Assembly: GCA_030149625.1 (NCBI GenBank)
Contig: JASLHP010000350.1
Coordinates: 1-9,718, forward strand
From: Solirubrobacteraceae bacterium
GTDB taxonomy: Bacteria > Actinomycetota > Thermoleophilia > Solirubrobacterales > Solirubrobacteraceae
Direction of reading: 5' to 3'
DNA length: 9,718 nucleotides
Shown here: in pieces, positions 1 through 6,624 of the stretch
Layout: the number at the start of each line of letters is the position of its first letter
Numbering within the stretch: position 1 is the stretch's first letter
Notes under the pieces: model-generated
Database searches by the model: none
The model's input: only the letters and a program-made list of their open reading frames with translations
What the model was told of the DNA's origin: nothing
Position numbers and translations under genes: made by a program

Positions 1-339
1 GTGGCGGCCCACCGGCTCGTTCTCGAGCATGTCGTAGAACGTCGCCACCGAGTCCAGGTACGCCGGCGTCACGCGCATCACGCACGCGACCTGCTCGAGC
101 GCCTCCGGCGAGCACCAGCCGTGCACGCGCTGCGCCGCCGCGAGCGCCGGCAGCGTCGCCGAGCGGCGGTCCGGGTACTTGGCCATGTGCGCCTCGATCT
201 CCGCGCGCAGCTCCTCCGGCACCGGCGGGGATGGGGACCCGCCCACCCCGGGAATCTCCGCCGGGTCCTTCTCGAGGTCCGCCGCTCGATCCCAGCCGGG
301 CACGCGCGAACCGTGCTCGAAACGCCTCACGGCGCTCAA
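1..339 (-). CDS. nuoE: NADH-quinone oxidoreductase subunit E (NuoE), 3' part beyond the window
   Basis: Peripheral 24-kDa-type subunit of respiratory complex I; in this family it binds the [2Fe-2S] cluster N1a next to the NADH-oxidising NuoF. The 113 visible codons contain the typical thioredoxin-fold N-terminal helices: an EIEAHMAKYPDRRSATLPAL stretch (residues about 47-66), HGWCSPEALEQVA, and VTPAYLDSVATFYDML near the right end, just before the cluster cysteines, which lie off the window. The frame is closed upstream by a TAG, so the start must be TTG 339 or GTG 330. TTG is preferred because AGGGGGG lies about 7 bases upstream. The N-terminal tail before the conserved helices (about 42 residues, Pro/Gly-rich) looks long for the family. 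It follows nuoD by 31 bases and is bridged to it by a 12-codon frame. Identity is certain from order and motifs; the start is not. Confidence 0.93.
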   Translation of the reverse strand, partial: MSAVRRFEHGSRVPGWDRAADLEKDPAEIPGVGGSPSPPVPEELRAEIEAHMAKYPDRRSATLPALAAAQRVHGWCSPEALEQVACVMRVTPAYLDSVATFYDMLENEPVGRH

Positions 340-374
340 TGCATCACCCCCCTGACCGCCACGCGAACGCTCAT
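336..374 (-). other. 12-codon open frame bridging nuoD and nuoE
   Basis: An ATG at 374-372 overlaps the nuoD stop as ATGA and is preceded by GGGAGGA with an 8-base spacer, one of the best Shine-Dalgarno sequences in the window. The frame reads MSVRVAVRGVMH and ends in TGA at 338-336, which overlaps the nuoE TTG as TTGA. Ribosomes finishing nuoD could therefore re-initiate here and be delivered to the weak TTG of nuoE (translational relay). Alternatively, one extra G in the six-G run (plus-strand positions 347-352) would put this ATG in frame with nuoE, so an indel in the sequence, or slippage, is an equally live reading. The frame coordinates are certain; the function is inferred. Confidence 0.45.
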
Positions 375-1666
375 CTGTCTATTCCTCCCAAGATCGGGTC
401 GAGCATCGCCAGCGTCGCGATCATGTCGGCGATGTAGGCGCCCTTGACCATCGGCGAGGTCGCCTGCAGGTTCACGAACGAGGGGTCGCGCATGTGCACG
501 CGCGCGGGCTTGGACGAGCCGTCGGAGCGCACGAAGCAGCCGAGCTCGCCGCGCGGCGACTCGATCGGGAAGTACACCTCCCCCGGCGGCACGCGCATGC
601 CCTCGGTGACGAGCTTGAAGTGGTGGATCAGCGCCTCCATCGAGGTCGCAAGCTCATGTCGCGGCGGCAGCGCGACCTTGCGGTCCTCGGTGATGTGCGG
701 ACCCTCGGGCAGACCGTCGAGCGCCTGCGCGACGATCTTCACCGACTCGTACATCTCCGCCAGGCGCACCGCGAAGCGGTCGTAGTTGTCGCCGGCGGTG
801 CCCACGGGGATCTTGAAGTCGAAGTCGCCGTAGGAGCAGTACGGGTCCGCCTTGCGCAGGTCCCACGGGTTGCCCGCGGCGCGCAGCAGCGGCCCCGTCA
901 CGCCCAGCGACAAAAGCGTCTCGGCGTCCAGCGGGCAGGTGCCGCGCAGCCGCTGCAGCACGATCTCGTTGCCGTTGAGCATGTCGCGGTACTGGTCCAC
1001 GCGCGAGGGCATTTCCGCGAGAAATCCGCGCAGCTTCTGCTCGAACCCGAGCGGGATGTCCTCGATCACGCCGCCGACCTGGAAGTAGCGCGTGTGCATG
1101 CGCTGCCCGGAGGACATCTCGAACAGGTCGAGGATCTTCTCGCGCTCGCGGAAGCAGTACCAGAACATCGAGATCGCGCCGAGGTCCAGCGCGCTCGTGC
1201 CGAGCCACACCAGGTGCGACATGATGCGGTTCAGCTCCAGGTGGATCACGCGCAGGTACTGCGCGCGCTTGGGCACCTCGACCTCGATCAACGTCTCCAC
1301 CGCGCCGCAGAACGCCATCGCGTTGAAGTAGTAGGACAGGTAGTCCATGCGCTCGATCACCGGGATGACCTTCCAGTAGGACTTGTCCTCGGCGGTCTTC
1401 TCGATGCCCGTGTGCACGTAGCCGATGATCGGTTTGACGTCGCGCACGATCTCGCCTTGGAGCGTCACCAGCAGCCGCAGCACGCCGTGCGTGGCCGGGT
1501 GGTGCGGACCGAAGTTGAGCGTCAACAGCTCCTGCGTGGACCCGGAGCCCGCGCCCTGCTCGTCGAGCTGCTGCTCGAGCGGCGCCATCGTGATGCTCTG
1601 CTCGCGCCTGCGGTACTCCGACATCGTCGGCTGCTCCCCCTCCGGGGACGATCTGGCCGGCGTCAC
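371..1666 (-). CDS. nuoD: NADH-quinone oxidoreductase subunit D (NuoD)
   Basis: The 49-kDa-type subunit of complex I, which forms with NuoB the quinone-reducing site at the membrane interface. The 431-residue product shows GPHHPATHG (residues 53-61), whose His belongs to the quinone site, then GYVHTG (82-87) with the second quinone-site residue Tyr83, GDFDFKIPVGTAGDNYDR in the middle, and the family C-terminus RDPSFVNLQ...LDPILGGIDR. GTG 1666 overlaps the nuoC stop as GTGA, with GGGAGC five bases upstream. ATG 1624 is an alternative, with GGGGGAG nine bases upstream, giving 417 residues. The extra 14 residues are not conserved-looking, so either start is possible. Length and motifs are complete, with no sign of decay. 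Confidence 0.98.
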   Translation of the reverse strand: MTPARSSPEGEQPTMSEYRRREQSITMAPLEQQLDEQGAGSGSTQELLTLNFGPHHPATHGVLRLLVTLQGEIVRDVKPIIGYVHTGIEKTAEDKSYWKVIPVIERMDYLSYYFNAMAFCGAVETLIEVEVPKRAQYLRVIHLELNRIMSHLVWLGTSALDLGAISMFWYCFREREKILDLFEMSSGQRMHTRYFQVGGVIEDIPLGFEQKLRGFLAEMPSRVDQYRDMLNGNEIVLQRLRGTCPLDAETLLSLGVTGPLLRAAGNPWDLRKADPYCSYGDFDFKIPVGTAGDNYDRFAVRLAEMYESVKIVAQALDGLPEGPHITEDRKVALPPRHELATSMEALIHHFKLVTEGMRVPPGEVYFPIESPRGELGCFVRSDGSSKPARVHMRDPSFVNLQATSPMVKGAYIADMIATLAMLDPILGGIDR

Positions 1667-2175
1667 TCTGGGCTCCCGATCGACTCGCGCTCGTTGTACG
1701 TGAAGATCACCGGTTCGCCGCCGATCGGGAAGTCGCGCCGCTGCGGGTGGCCCTCATAGTCCTCCGGCATCAGGATTCGCCGCAGGTCCCGATGTCCGCG
1801 AAACACGACGCCGAACATGTCGTAGACCTCACGCTCTTGATGGTCGGCCGTCGGCCAATCCTCGCTCACGGACTCTACCTCCGGCGCATCGCTCGGGACA
1901 CGCAGCTTGACCGTCAGCCGATCTACGCTCGCCATGTCCAGCAGCTGGTAGTGAACCCCCAGCCGCGGCTCCTCGGGGTAGTAGTCCACGCCGTGCACGC
2001 TCGCGAGGAACGCGTAGCCCTTCGTGCGCAGGTGCGCCAGCACCGCGCGGATGCTGCTCGGCTCGATGCTCAGCGTCGCGCGCTCGCGGAAGAACAGTGT
2101 GTCTGCGACTACGTCCGCCCCCTCCGCCTCGCGCAGCTCCTGTGCGATCAGCTCGAGTCCGGTGGCGTCAGGCAC
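1663..2175 (-). CDS. nuoC: NADH-quinone oxidoreductase subunit C (NuoC)
   Basis: The 30-kDa-type subunit of the hydrophilic arm of complex I; it has no cofactor and packs against NuoB/NuoD. The 170-residue product carries the family signature EREVYDMFG (114-122), followed by [20 protein letters not shown] (125-144) and RRDFP. It is separate from nuoD, unlike the fused NuoCD of enterobacteria. The GTG start at 2175 overlaps the end of nuoB by 8 bases; the ribosome binding site is weak, so translation is probably coupled to nuoB. The C-terminus runs four bases into nuoD. Confidence 0.97.
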   Translation of the reverse strand: MPDATGLELIAQELREAEGADVVADTLFFRERATLSIEPSSIRAVLAHLRTKGYAFLASVHGVDYYPEEPRLGVHYQLLDMASVDRLTVKLRVPSDAPEVESVSEDWPTADHQEREVYDMFGVVFRGHRDLRRILMPEDYEGHPQRRDFPIGGEPVIFTYNERESIGSPE

Positions 2176-2923
2176 CGGCCGTGTCCGTCGCTCGAATCCC
2201 GCCCGCGCCGCTCGCCGCCCGCGCAGCGTCCGTCGCGTGCGGCTCGGGTACGAGCTCCTCGGTGCCGCGCGCGCCGTAGCGCTCGCGCCAGCCCGCCTCG
2301 GGGTCGTCCTGCACCATCTTGCGCAGCTTCAGCACGCCGTGCATCAGCGCCTCCGGGCGCGGCGGACAGCCAGGCACGTGCACGTCGATCGGCATGAACT
2401 TGTCGGCCGGCACGAGCGCGTAGTTGTTGAAGACGCCCATCGAGCTGCAGCACGCGCCCATCGAGATCGCCCACTTCGGCTCGAGCATCTGGTCGTAGAT
2501 GCGGCGCACGATCGGCGCCATCTTGATCGACACGCGGCCGGAGAGGATCAGCAGGTCGGCCTGGCGCGGCGAAGCGCGAAACGCCTCGAAGCCGAAGCGC
2601 GCGACGTCCACGCGCGCGGCCACGATCGACATCATCTCGATCGCGCAGCACGCGAGGCCGAACGTCGCCGGGAAGAACGAGTTCGAGCGCGCCCACGCGA
2701 CGGCCTTATCGAGCGTCGTCGTCATCACGCTCTCTTCGACGTAGCGCTCGAAGTCGGCGCCCTCGAGGTGCGCCGATGGGTTCGGGCCCTCGATCTCGCC
2801 GCCGCGCAGCAGCTGGCGGGCGTTCAGCGAGCGCACGCGCAGGTCGGCGCCGCCGGAGCCCCGCCCGCCCGTCTGCCCGACGCCTCGACCGCTCGCGCCG
2901 AGGATCTCGCGTTTTACTTCCAC
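2168..2923 (-). CDS. nuoB: NADH-quinone oxidoreductase subunit B (NuoB), with N-terminal extension
   Basis: The PSST-type subunit that holds the last iron-sulfur cluster (N2) of complex I and passes electrons to quinone. Counting from the internal ATG 2725, the cluster ligands are visible as tandem Cys26-Cys27 (GLACCAIEM), Cys92 (MGACCSSMG) and Cys120 (VPGCPPRPE). Next to Cys92 is an additional Cys93 where a non-cysteine residue is more usual. GTG 2923, which overlaps nuoA by 10 bases, is preceded by GGGGAG seven bases upstream, much better than anything before ATG 2725. The likely product is therefore 251 residues rather than 185. The extra 66 residues begin Gly/Arg-rich and then read [16 protein letters not shown], which leads smoothly into the conserved core. 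The last 30 residues are Ala/Gly-rich and look unstructured. Confidence 0.96.
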   Translation of the reverse strand: MEVKREILGASGRGVGQTGGRGSGGADLRVRSLNARQLLRGGEIEGPNPSAHLEGADFERYVEESVMTTTLDKAVAWARSNSFFPATFGLACCAIEMMSIVAARVDVARFGFEAFRASPRQADLLILSGRVSIKMAPIVRRIYDQMLEPKWAISMGACCSSMGVFNNYALVPADKFMPIDVHVPGCPPRPEALMHGVLKLRKMVQDDPEAGWRERYGARGTEELVPEPHATDAARAASGAGGIRATDTAGA

Positions 2924-3270
2924 TCGAGCGCTCCCCGCCGCCACACATAGGCGAACGCCACGAACAGCAGCACGATGAACACGATCAGCTCGAACAGCGC
3001 GTAGCTGCCGTACGCGCGCAGCTCGATCGCGATCGGGTAGAGGAACACCACCTCGATGTCGAACAGGATGAACAGCATCGCGATCAGGTAGAAGCTGATC
3101 CCGAAGCGCAGTCCGCGCTTTACCTCCGACGGCAGCCCGCACTCGTATGGGTCCTGCTTGTGCGGCGTCGCCCGGCGCGGACCGATGACCGAGTTCAACA
3201 CCGCGAACGCGCCGCCCACGGCGCCGCCAAGAACCAGGAATACGATCGCCGGGAGATATGTGCGCAGCAC
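2914..3270 (-). CDS. nuoA: NADH-quinone oxidoreductase subunit A (NuoA)
   Basis: Small membrane subunit of complex I at the junction of the membrane and hydrophilic arms. The 118-residue product has three hydrophobic helices (about 5-27, 59-81, 89-110). The cytoplasmic loop carries the conserved PYECG (41-45), and the [10 protein letters not shown] signature (70-79) has the acidic pair that lines the quinone/proton path. The GTG at 3270 is the first possible start after an in-frame TAA. No ribosome binding site is seen upstream, which fits the closely spaced promoter and a leaderless message. It is the first gene of the nuo operon in this window. Confidence 0.96.
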   Translation of the reverse strand: MLRTYLPAIVFLVLGGAVGGAFAVLNSVIGPRRATPHKQDPYECGLPSEVKRGLRFGISFYLIAMLFILFDIEVVFLYPIAIELRAYGSYALFELIVFIVLLFVAFAYVWRRGALEWK

Positions 3271-3278
3271 CGCGCGCT

Positions 3279-3308
3279 GTTATATCACTGCTTGTGGCAG
3301 GCTGTTAC
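3279..3308 (-). promoter_or_regulatory. Probable promoter of the nuo operon, leaderless type
   Basis: On the minus strand, GTAACA (3308-3303, four of six to TTGACA) is followed after 18 bases by TATAAC (3284-3279), preceded by TGA, an extended -10. Only 8 bases separate the -10 from the nuoA GTG, so transcription should begin at or next to the start codon, giving an mRNA with no 5' leader. On the opposite strand the same bases read TATATC (3281-3286), which could serve the divergent gene at 3337, although no -35 was found for it. This is a prediction from motif spacing only. Confidence 0.55.
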
Positions 3309-3336
3309 TAGTGGCAATCCGCTCGAAATCGACGCC

Positions 3337-3831
3337 GTGACAGAGGCCGTCGTGGCGGCCGCGCTCGCGGTCGCCACGCTCAACGCCGTCGCCGGCGCAC
3401 TCGGAGCGTTCGTTTGGCACAGCAGCGATCTCGCCGCTCACGCGAGCACCGATCACGGCGCCGGCGACGGCCGCGCGCGCGCGTTCTGGGTGCTGCTGCG
3501 CATCGGCCAGGGCTCCGCGCTGACGCTCGCGATCGCCGTCGGCTCGCTCGCCGCGGCGGGCAATTACTCGAGCGAACACCTCTTCTACCTGTACGCGCTG
3601 CTGCCGCTCGCGGTCGCGTTCGTGGCCGAGCAGCTGCGCGTCGCCTCCGCCCAGACGATTCTCGATCAGCGCGGGCTCGAGAACGCCAAGGCGGTCGGCG
3701 CGCTCGACGAATCCGAGCAGCGCGCCGTCGTGCTGGCGATCGTGCGCAGGGAGATCGGCGTGATGGCGCTCTCGGCGCTCGTGGTCGTGTTCCTCGCGCT
3801 GCGCGCGGCAGGCACGGCTCACGGGTTCTAG
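3337..3831 (+). CDS. Unrecognised four-helix membrane protein
   Basis: A 164-residue protein of unknown family. Four hydrophobic segments are visible (about residues 4-27, 49-74, 81-100, 137-156). The loop between the first two is small, polar and His/Asp-containing (HSSDLAAHASTDHGAGDG). The longer loop between the third and fourth is charged (RVASAQTILDQRGLENAKAVGALDESEQR). No cofactor-binding or catalytic motif was recognised. GTG 3337 is chosen because it begins just before the first helix; an in-frame TTG at 3292 would add 15 unconvincing residues. It is divergent from nuoA, with only 66 bases between, and lies upstream of a cytochrome gene. That hints at a membrane or respiratory role but does not show one. 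Confidence 0.75.
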   Translation: MTEAVVAAALAVATLNAVAGALGAFVWHSSDLAAHASTDHGAGDGRARAFWVLLRIGQGSALTLAIAVGSLAAAGNYSSEHLFYLYALLPLAVAFVAEQLRVASAQTILDQRGLENAKAVGALDESEQRAVVLAIVRREIGVMALSALVVVFLALRAAGTAHGF

Positions 3832-3877
3832 AGCGCTGAGCCGACGGCCACTGACCCGTGGGCCCTCGGCGCCGGCG

Positions 3878-3947
3878 TCGGGTGCCGATCGCGCTGGAGC
3901 TCCGTGCCGGCTTCGGGTGCCGATCCGGCCGGAGCTCCGTGCCGGCC
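3878..3947 (+). repeat. Two tandem copies of a 35-base repeat
   Basis: Copies at 3878-3912 and 3913-3947 match at 31 of 35 positions by eye. Each contains the palindrome GGAGCTCC. Pairing the left copy's GGAGCTCCG with the right copy's CGGAGCTCC would form a 9-bp stem, so the element could be folded RNA at the end of the upstream gene or a paired protein-binding site upstream of the cytochrome promoter. It fills half of the 140-base gap between the membrane-protein gene and the cytochrome gene. No T-run follows, so it is not a classic terminator. Confidence 0.7.
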
Positions 3948-3956
3948 TCGAGCCTA

Positions 3957-3962
3957 TATATT
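3957..3962 (+). promoter_or_regulatory. Probable -10 element of the cytochrome-serS unit
   Basis: TATATT lies in a short AT-rich patch of otherwise GC-rich DNA, nine bases before the cytochrome ATG. Transcription from it would start at, or one or two bases before, the start codon, leaving no room for a ribosome binding site, and none is seen. No convincing -35 was found 16-19 bases upstream. The layout parallels that of nuoA. Confidence 0.45.
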
Positions 3963-3971
3963 CTCGGCGCA

Positions 3972-4379
3972 ATGAAGCGCGCGGCCACGATCATCGCCCT
4001 GCTCGCCTGCTCCACGGCGCTCGGCGCCTGTGGATCGCAGGGGATTCAGCTTGCGAAGACGAGCCTGTACTACAAGGGCGCGGTGCTGTTCCGCGACCAC
4101 TGCTCGGGCTGCCACACGCTGGCGGTCGTCGGCGCGGAGGGCTCCGCGACGGAGATCTCCAACCGTGTCAAGACCAACGGGCCGAACTTCAACATCCGCA
4201 AGGAGAACGTCGAACAGGTCCTGTATGCGATCCGCAACGGCGGCTTTTCGGGCGCGATCATGCCCGAGAACGTGGTCGTCGGCGAAGACGCGCAGGCGGT
4301 CGCGGAATTCCTCGCCAAGTACTCTGGGCTCAAGGCCGAAAAGGTGCCCAGCACGAACATCACGCTGTCGACCAAGTAG
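3972..4379 (+). CDS. Lipoprotein c-type cytochrome, single haem
   Basis: A 135-residue class I-like cytochrome c that should sit anchored on the outer face of the cytoplasmic membrane and carry single electrons. The N-terminus MKRAATIIALLACSTALGAC is a lipoprotein signal peptide with lipobox LGAC, so Cys20 would be lipidated. The haem site is CSGCH (Cys44, Cys47, His48). Met97 in SGAIMPEN is the likely sixth ligand; the spacing is normal for a minimal cytochrome c domain. ATG 3972 is chosen because it starts the signal peptide exactly. serS follows after 17 bases. Its partner is unknown: it could feed a terminal oxidase or take electrons from a quinol:cytochrome c reductase, neither of which is in the window. 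Confidence 0.9.
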   Translation: MKRAATIIALLACSTALGACGSQGIQLAKTSLYYKGAVLFRDHCSGCHTLAVVGAEGSATEISNRVKTNGPNFNIRKENVEQVLYAIRNGGFSGAIMPENVVVGEDAQAVAEFLAKYSGLKAEKVPSTNITLSTK

Positions 4380-4396
4380 GTCCGGCCGCAGAGGCG

Positions 4397-5650
4397 ATGC
4401 TCGACCTCAAACGCATCCGTGAGGACCCCGACGGCGTGCGGGCCGCGCTCGCACGCCGCGGCCCGCGCGCGGCCGACGGCCTCGACGGCGTGATCGCGCT
4501 CGACGCGCGCCGCCGCGAGCTGCTGCCGCGGCTCGAGCGTCTGCGCGCGGAGCAGAACGAGGCGAATGCGCGCATTCGCGGGGCGGCCGATGCGCGCGAG
4601 CGCGAGCGCGAGATCGCGGCGATGCGGGAGGTCGCCGCGCGCGCGAAGGAGCTCGAGCGCGAGCTGGGGGAGGTCGAGTCGAGCCTGCAGGCCGCGCTCG
4701 CACCGCTGCCCAACCTGCCGGATCCGAGCGCCGCGCCCGGTCCCGAGGACGAGCTCGTGCGCGAGGCCGGCGTCGTGGGGGAGCTCGGCTTCGAGCCTCG
4801 CGATCACCTCGAGCTGGCGGGCGGGCTGATCGACATGGACCGCGCCGCCAAGCTTTCGGGCGCGCGCTTCGCGTACCTCAAAGGCGATCTCGTGATGCTC
4901 GAGCTGGCGCTCGTTCGCTGGGTGCTCGAGAAGCTGCGCGGGGCTGGCTTCGAGCCGGTGATCCCGCCGGTGCTCGTGCGCGAACGCGCGCTGTACGGCA
5001 CCGGCTTCCTGCCCGACACCGAGCAGCAGATCTACAGCCTTCCCGATGACGAGCTGTTCCTCGTCGGCACCTCCGAGGTGGCGCTCGCGTCGCTCCACGA
5101 CGGCGAGATCCTCGACGCCGAGCTGCTGCCACTGCGCTACGCCGGCTTCTCGCCGTGCTTCAGGCGCGAGGCCGGCGCCGCCGGCAAGGACACGCGCGGC
5201 ATCTTCCGGGTGCACCAATTCGACAAGGTGGAGATGTTCAGCTTCGTCGCGCCCGCCGAATCCGAGGCCGAGCACGAGCGGATTCTCGCGCTCGAGGAGG
5301 AGATCCTCGGTGAGCTGGGGCTGCCCTACCGGGTCGTGAACATCGCCGTCGGCGACCTCGGCAACTCGGCCGCGAAGAAGTACGACTGCGAGGCGTGGAT
5401 GCCGAGCCAGGGCCGCTACCGTGAGCTGACGTCGTGCTCGAACACGACCGACTACCAGGCGCGGCGCTTGAACATCCGCGCGCGTGCGGACAAGCGCACG
5501 CAGATATTGCACACGCTCAACGGCACCGCGATCGCGGTCGGACGCACGATCGTCGCCCTGCTCGAGAACGGTCAGCGCGCCGACGGCGGCGTCGATCTGC
5601 CGGCGTGTCTGCGCGAGTACGGCGCACCCGCCGCGCTCGTGCCCGGCTAA
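4397..5650 (+). CDS. serS: Seryl-tRNA synthetase
   Basis: Cytoplasmic class II aminoacyl-tRNA synthetase charging tRNA-Ser (and tRNA-Sec where present). The 417-residue product has the usual bacterial length. Residues about 30-105 form the long Arg/Glu/Ala-rich antiparallel coiled coil that clasps the tRNA long variable arm. The catalytic domain shows motif 1 (GFEPVIPPVLV, 184-194), the serine-binding TSE (225-227), motif 2 (FRREAG at 255-260 through GIFRVHQFDKVEMF), ELTSCSN (343-349), and motif 3 (NGTAIAVGRTIVALLEN, 375-391) with the ATP-binding Arg383. The ATG is preceded by GAGG very close by. It is probably co-transcribed with the cytochrome gene; no promoter is seen in the 17-base gap. 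Confidence 0.98.
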   Translation: MLDLKRIREDPDGVRAALARRGPRAADGLDGVIALDARRRELLPRLERLRAEQNEANARIRGAADAREREREIAAMREVAARAKELERELGEVESSLQAALAPLPNLPDPSAAPGPEDELVREAGVVGELGFEPRDHLELAGGLIDMDRAAKLSGARFAYLKGDLVMLELALVRWVLEKLRGAGFEPVIPPVLVRERALYGTGFLPDTEQQIYSLPDDELFLVGTSEVALASLHDGEILDAELLPLRYAGFSPCFRREAGAAGKDTRGIFRVHQFDKVEMFSFVAPAESEAEHERILALEEEILGELGLPYRVVNIAVGDLGNSAAKKYDCEAWMPSQGRYRELTSCSNTTDYQARRLNIRARADKRTQILHTLNGTAIAVGRTIVALLENGQRADGGVDLPACLREYGAPAALVPG

Positions 5651-5671
5651 GCGGGCTAGACAATAAGAAGA

Positions 5672-5698
5672 TAGACTCACTGCTTTAGTGTCAAGCAG
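5672..5698 (+). promoter_or_regulatory. Possible promoter and operator of the TetR-type regulator
   Basis: The 62-base gap after serS is unusually AT-rich for this DNA. It contains an inverted repeat, CTGCTT (5680-5685) and AAGCAG (5693-5698), with a 7-base centre, giving a 19-base palindrome. It ends 14 bases before the regulator's GTG. A weak -10-like TAGACT (5672-5677) lies directly before it, so a repressor bound to the palindrome would cover the transcription start. Size and position suit TetR-type autoregulation. A nested CACT-GCTTT-AGTG repeat overlaps the left half. No good -35 was found. Confidence 0.4.
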
Positions 5699-5712
5699 GG
5701 GTTGTCGAAGGC

Positions 5713-6624
5713 GTGGATGAAGTCCAGCGGACGAGGGTCGTGGAGGCGATGGCCCAGGCGATTCTCGAGCACGGGCTCGACGTCGCGATCTCCGAGGTGA
5801 TCGCCCGCGCGGGTGTTTCGAGCGGAGCATTCCACGAGGAGTTCCGGGAGCGCGAAGCATGCCTGCTCGCCACGTTCGAACACGCCGTCGAGCGCGCGCG
5901 GGCGGCGGTGCTCCCTGCCTACGACGCCGAGACGCGCTGGCTCGACGCGATCAAGGCCGCGCTCGTCTCGTTCCTGTCGTTCCTCGAGCGAGAGCCCGCC
6001 ATGGGGCGCGTGCTCGTCGTCCACTCGCTGGGCGGCGGCGAGCTCGTCCTACGCCGGCGCGTCGAGGTCCTCGACGCGCTTGCGGCCGCGGTCCACCGCG
6101 GCCGCCTCGAGGGCACGGCGGAGCGCCAGCAGCCCCCGACGGTGATCGCCGAGGGCGTCGTCGGCGCCGTGCTGGCGGTGATCGGAAACCGGCTGGTGGG
6201 CGACGAGCGCGCACGCGTGACGGACCTGTTCGGGTCGCTCGTGAGCATCATCGTGCTGCCCTACCTAGGCGCCGGCGTCGCGCGCCGCGAGCTCACGCGC
6301 CCGCCGCCGCGCATCCGCGCCGCCGCCGGCGCGGATCGCGCGCGCCACGACGAGCGTCCCGAGTGCGCCGTGCGGCTCACGTATCGCACCACGCTCGTGC
6401 TGCGATCGATCGCCGACTACCCGGGCGCGAGCAACCGCGAGGTGGCCGATCGCGCCGGCATCGTCGACCAGGGGCAGGTCTCGAAGCTGCTCGGGCGCCT
6501 GCACGCGCGCGGGCTGATCGTCAAAGGCGGAGAAGCACGGGCGCGCGGAGCGCCCAACTCCTGGCGTCTGAGCGAGCGAGGCGAATCGGTCTTGCGCGTC
6601 GCCTCGGGCCTCAGCGAAGCTTGA
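5713..6624 (+). CDS. Regulator with TetR-type N-terminus and winged-helix C-terminus
   Basis: A 303-residue cytoplasmic DNA-binding protein. Residues 5-55 form a TetR/AcrR helix-turn-helix: VAISEVIARAGVSSGAFHEEF, then the typical acidic/aromatic turn and ACLLATFEHAVE. Residues 60-190 are an all-helical ligand-binding and dimerisation region. After a Pro/Arg-rich linker (195-215), residues 222-295 look like a second DNA-binding unit of the MarR-like winged-helix kind: LTYRTTLVLRSIADYPGASN, a recognition helix at about DQGQVSKLLGRLHARGL, and a wing at about GGEARARGAPNSWRLSERG. GTG 5713 is the only start after an in-frame TAG at 5686. Target and ligand are unknown; the palindrome upstream suggests self-control. 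Its 3' end overlaps the convergent protease gene by 14 bases. Confidence 0.88.
   Translation: MDEVQRTRVVEAMAQAILEHGLDVAISEVIARAGVSSGAFHEEFREREACLLATFEHAVERARAAVLPAYDAETRWLDAIKAALVSFLSFLEREPAMGRVLVVHSLGGGELVLRRRVEVLDALAAAVHRGRLEGTAERQQPPTVIAEGVVGAVLAVIGNRLVGDERARVTDLFGSLVSIIVLPYLGAGVARRELTRPPPRIRAAAGADRARHDERPECAVRLTYRTTLVLRSIADYPGASNREVADRAGIVDQGQVSKLLGRLHARGLIVKGGEARARGAPNSWRLSERGESVLRVASGLSEA

Noticed and set aside
494..1759. Long plus-strand open frame opposite nuoD and nuoC (421 residues).
   Set aside because: Arg/His/Leu-rich shadow composition typical of the antisense frame of GC-rich genes; nuoD on the other strand has every family motif.
3841..3960. Possible rho-independent terminator after the membrane-protein gene.
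   Set aside because: Stem-forming repeats are present but no T-run follows; better described as a tandem repeat.
5674..5694. Perfect TTGACA on the minus strand (5694-5689) with TATCTT downstream, pointing into serS.
   Set aside because: The spacer is only 15 bases and no gene on that strand would be served; it also lies inside the candidate palindrome.
4070..5860. Minus-strand open frame of 596 residues opposite the cytochrome and serS.
   Set aside because: Spans two confirmed genes and an intergenic gap, has no recognisable domain and shadow-like composition.
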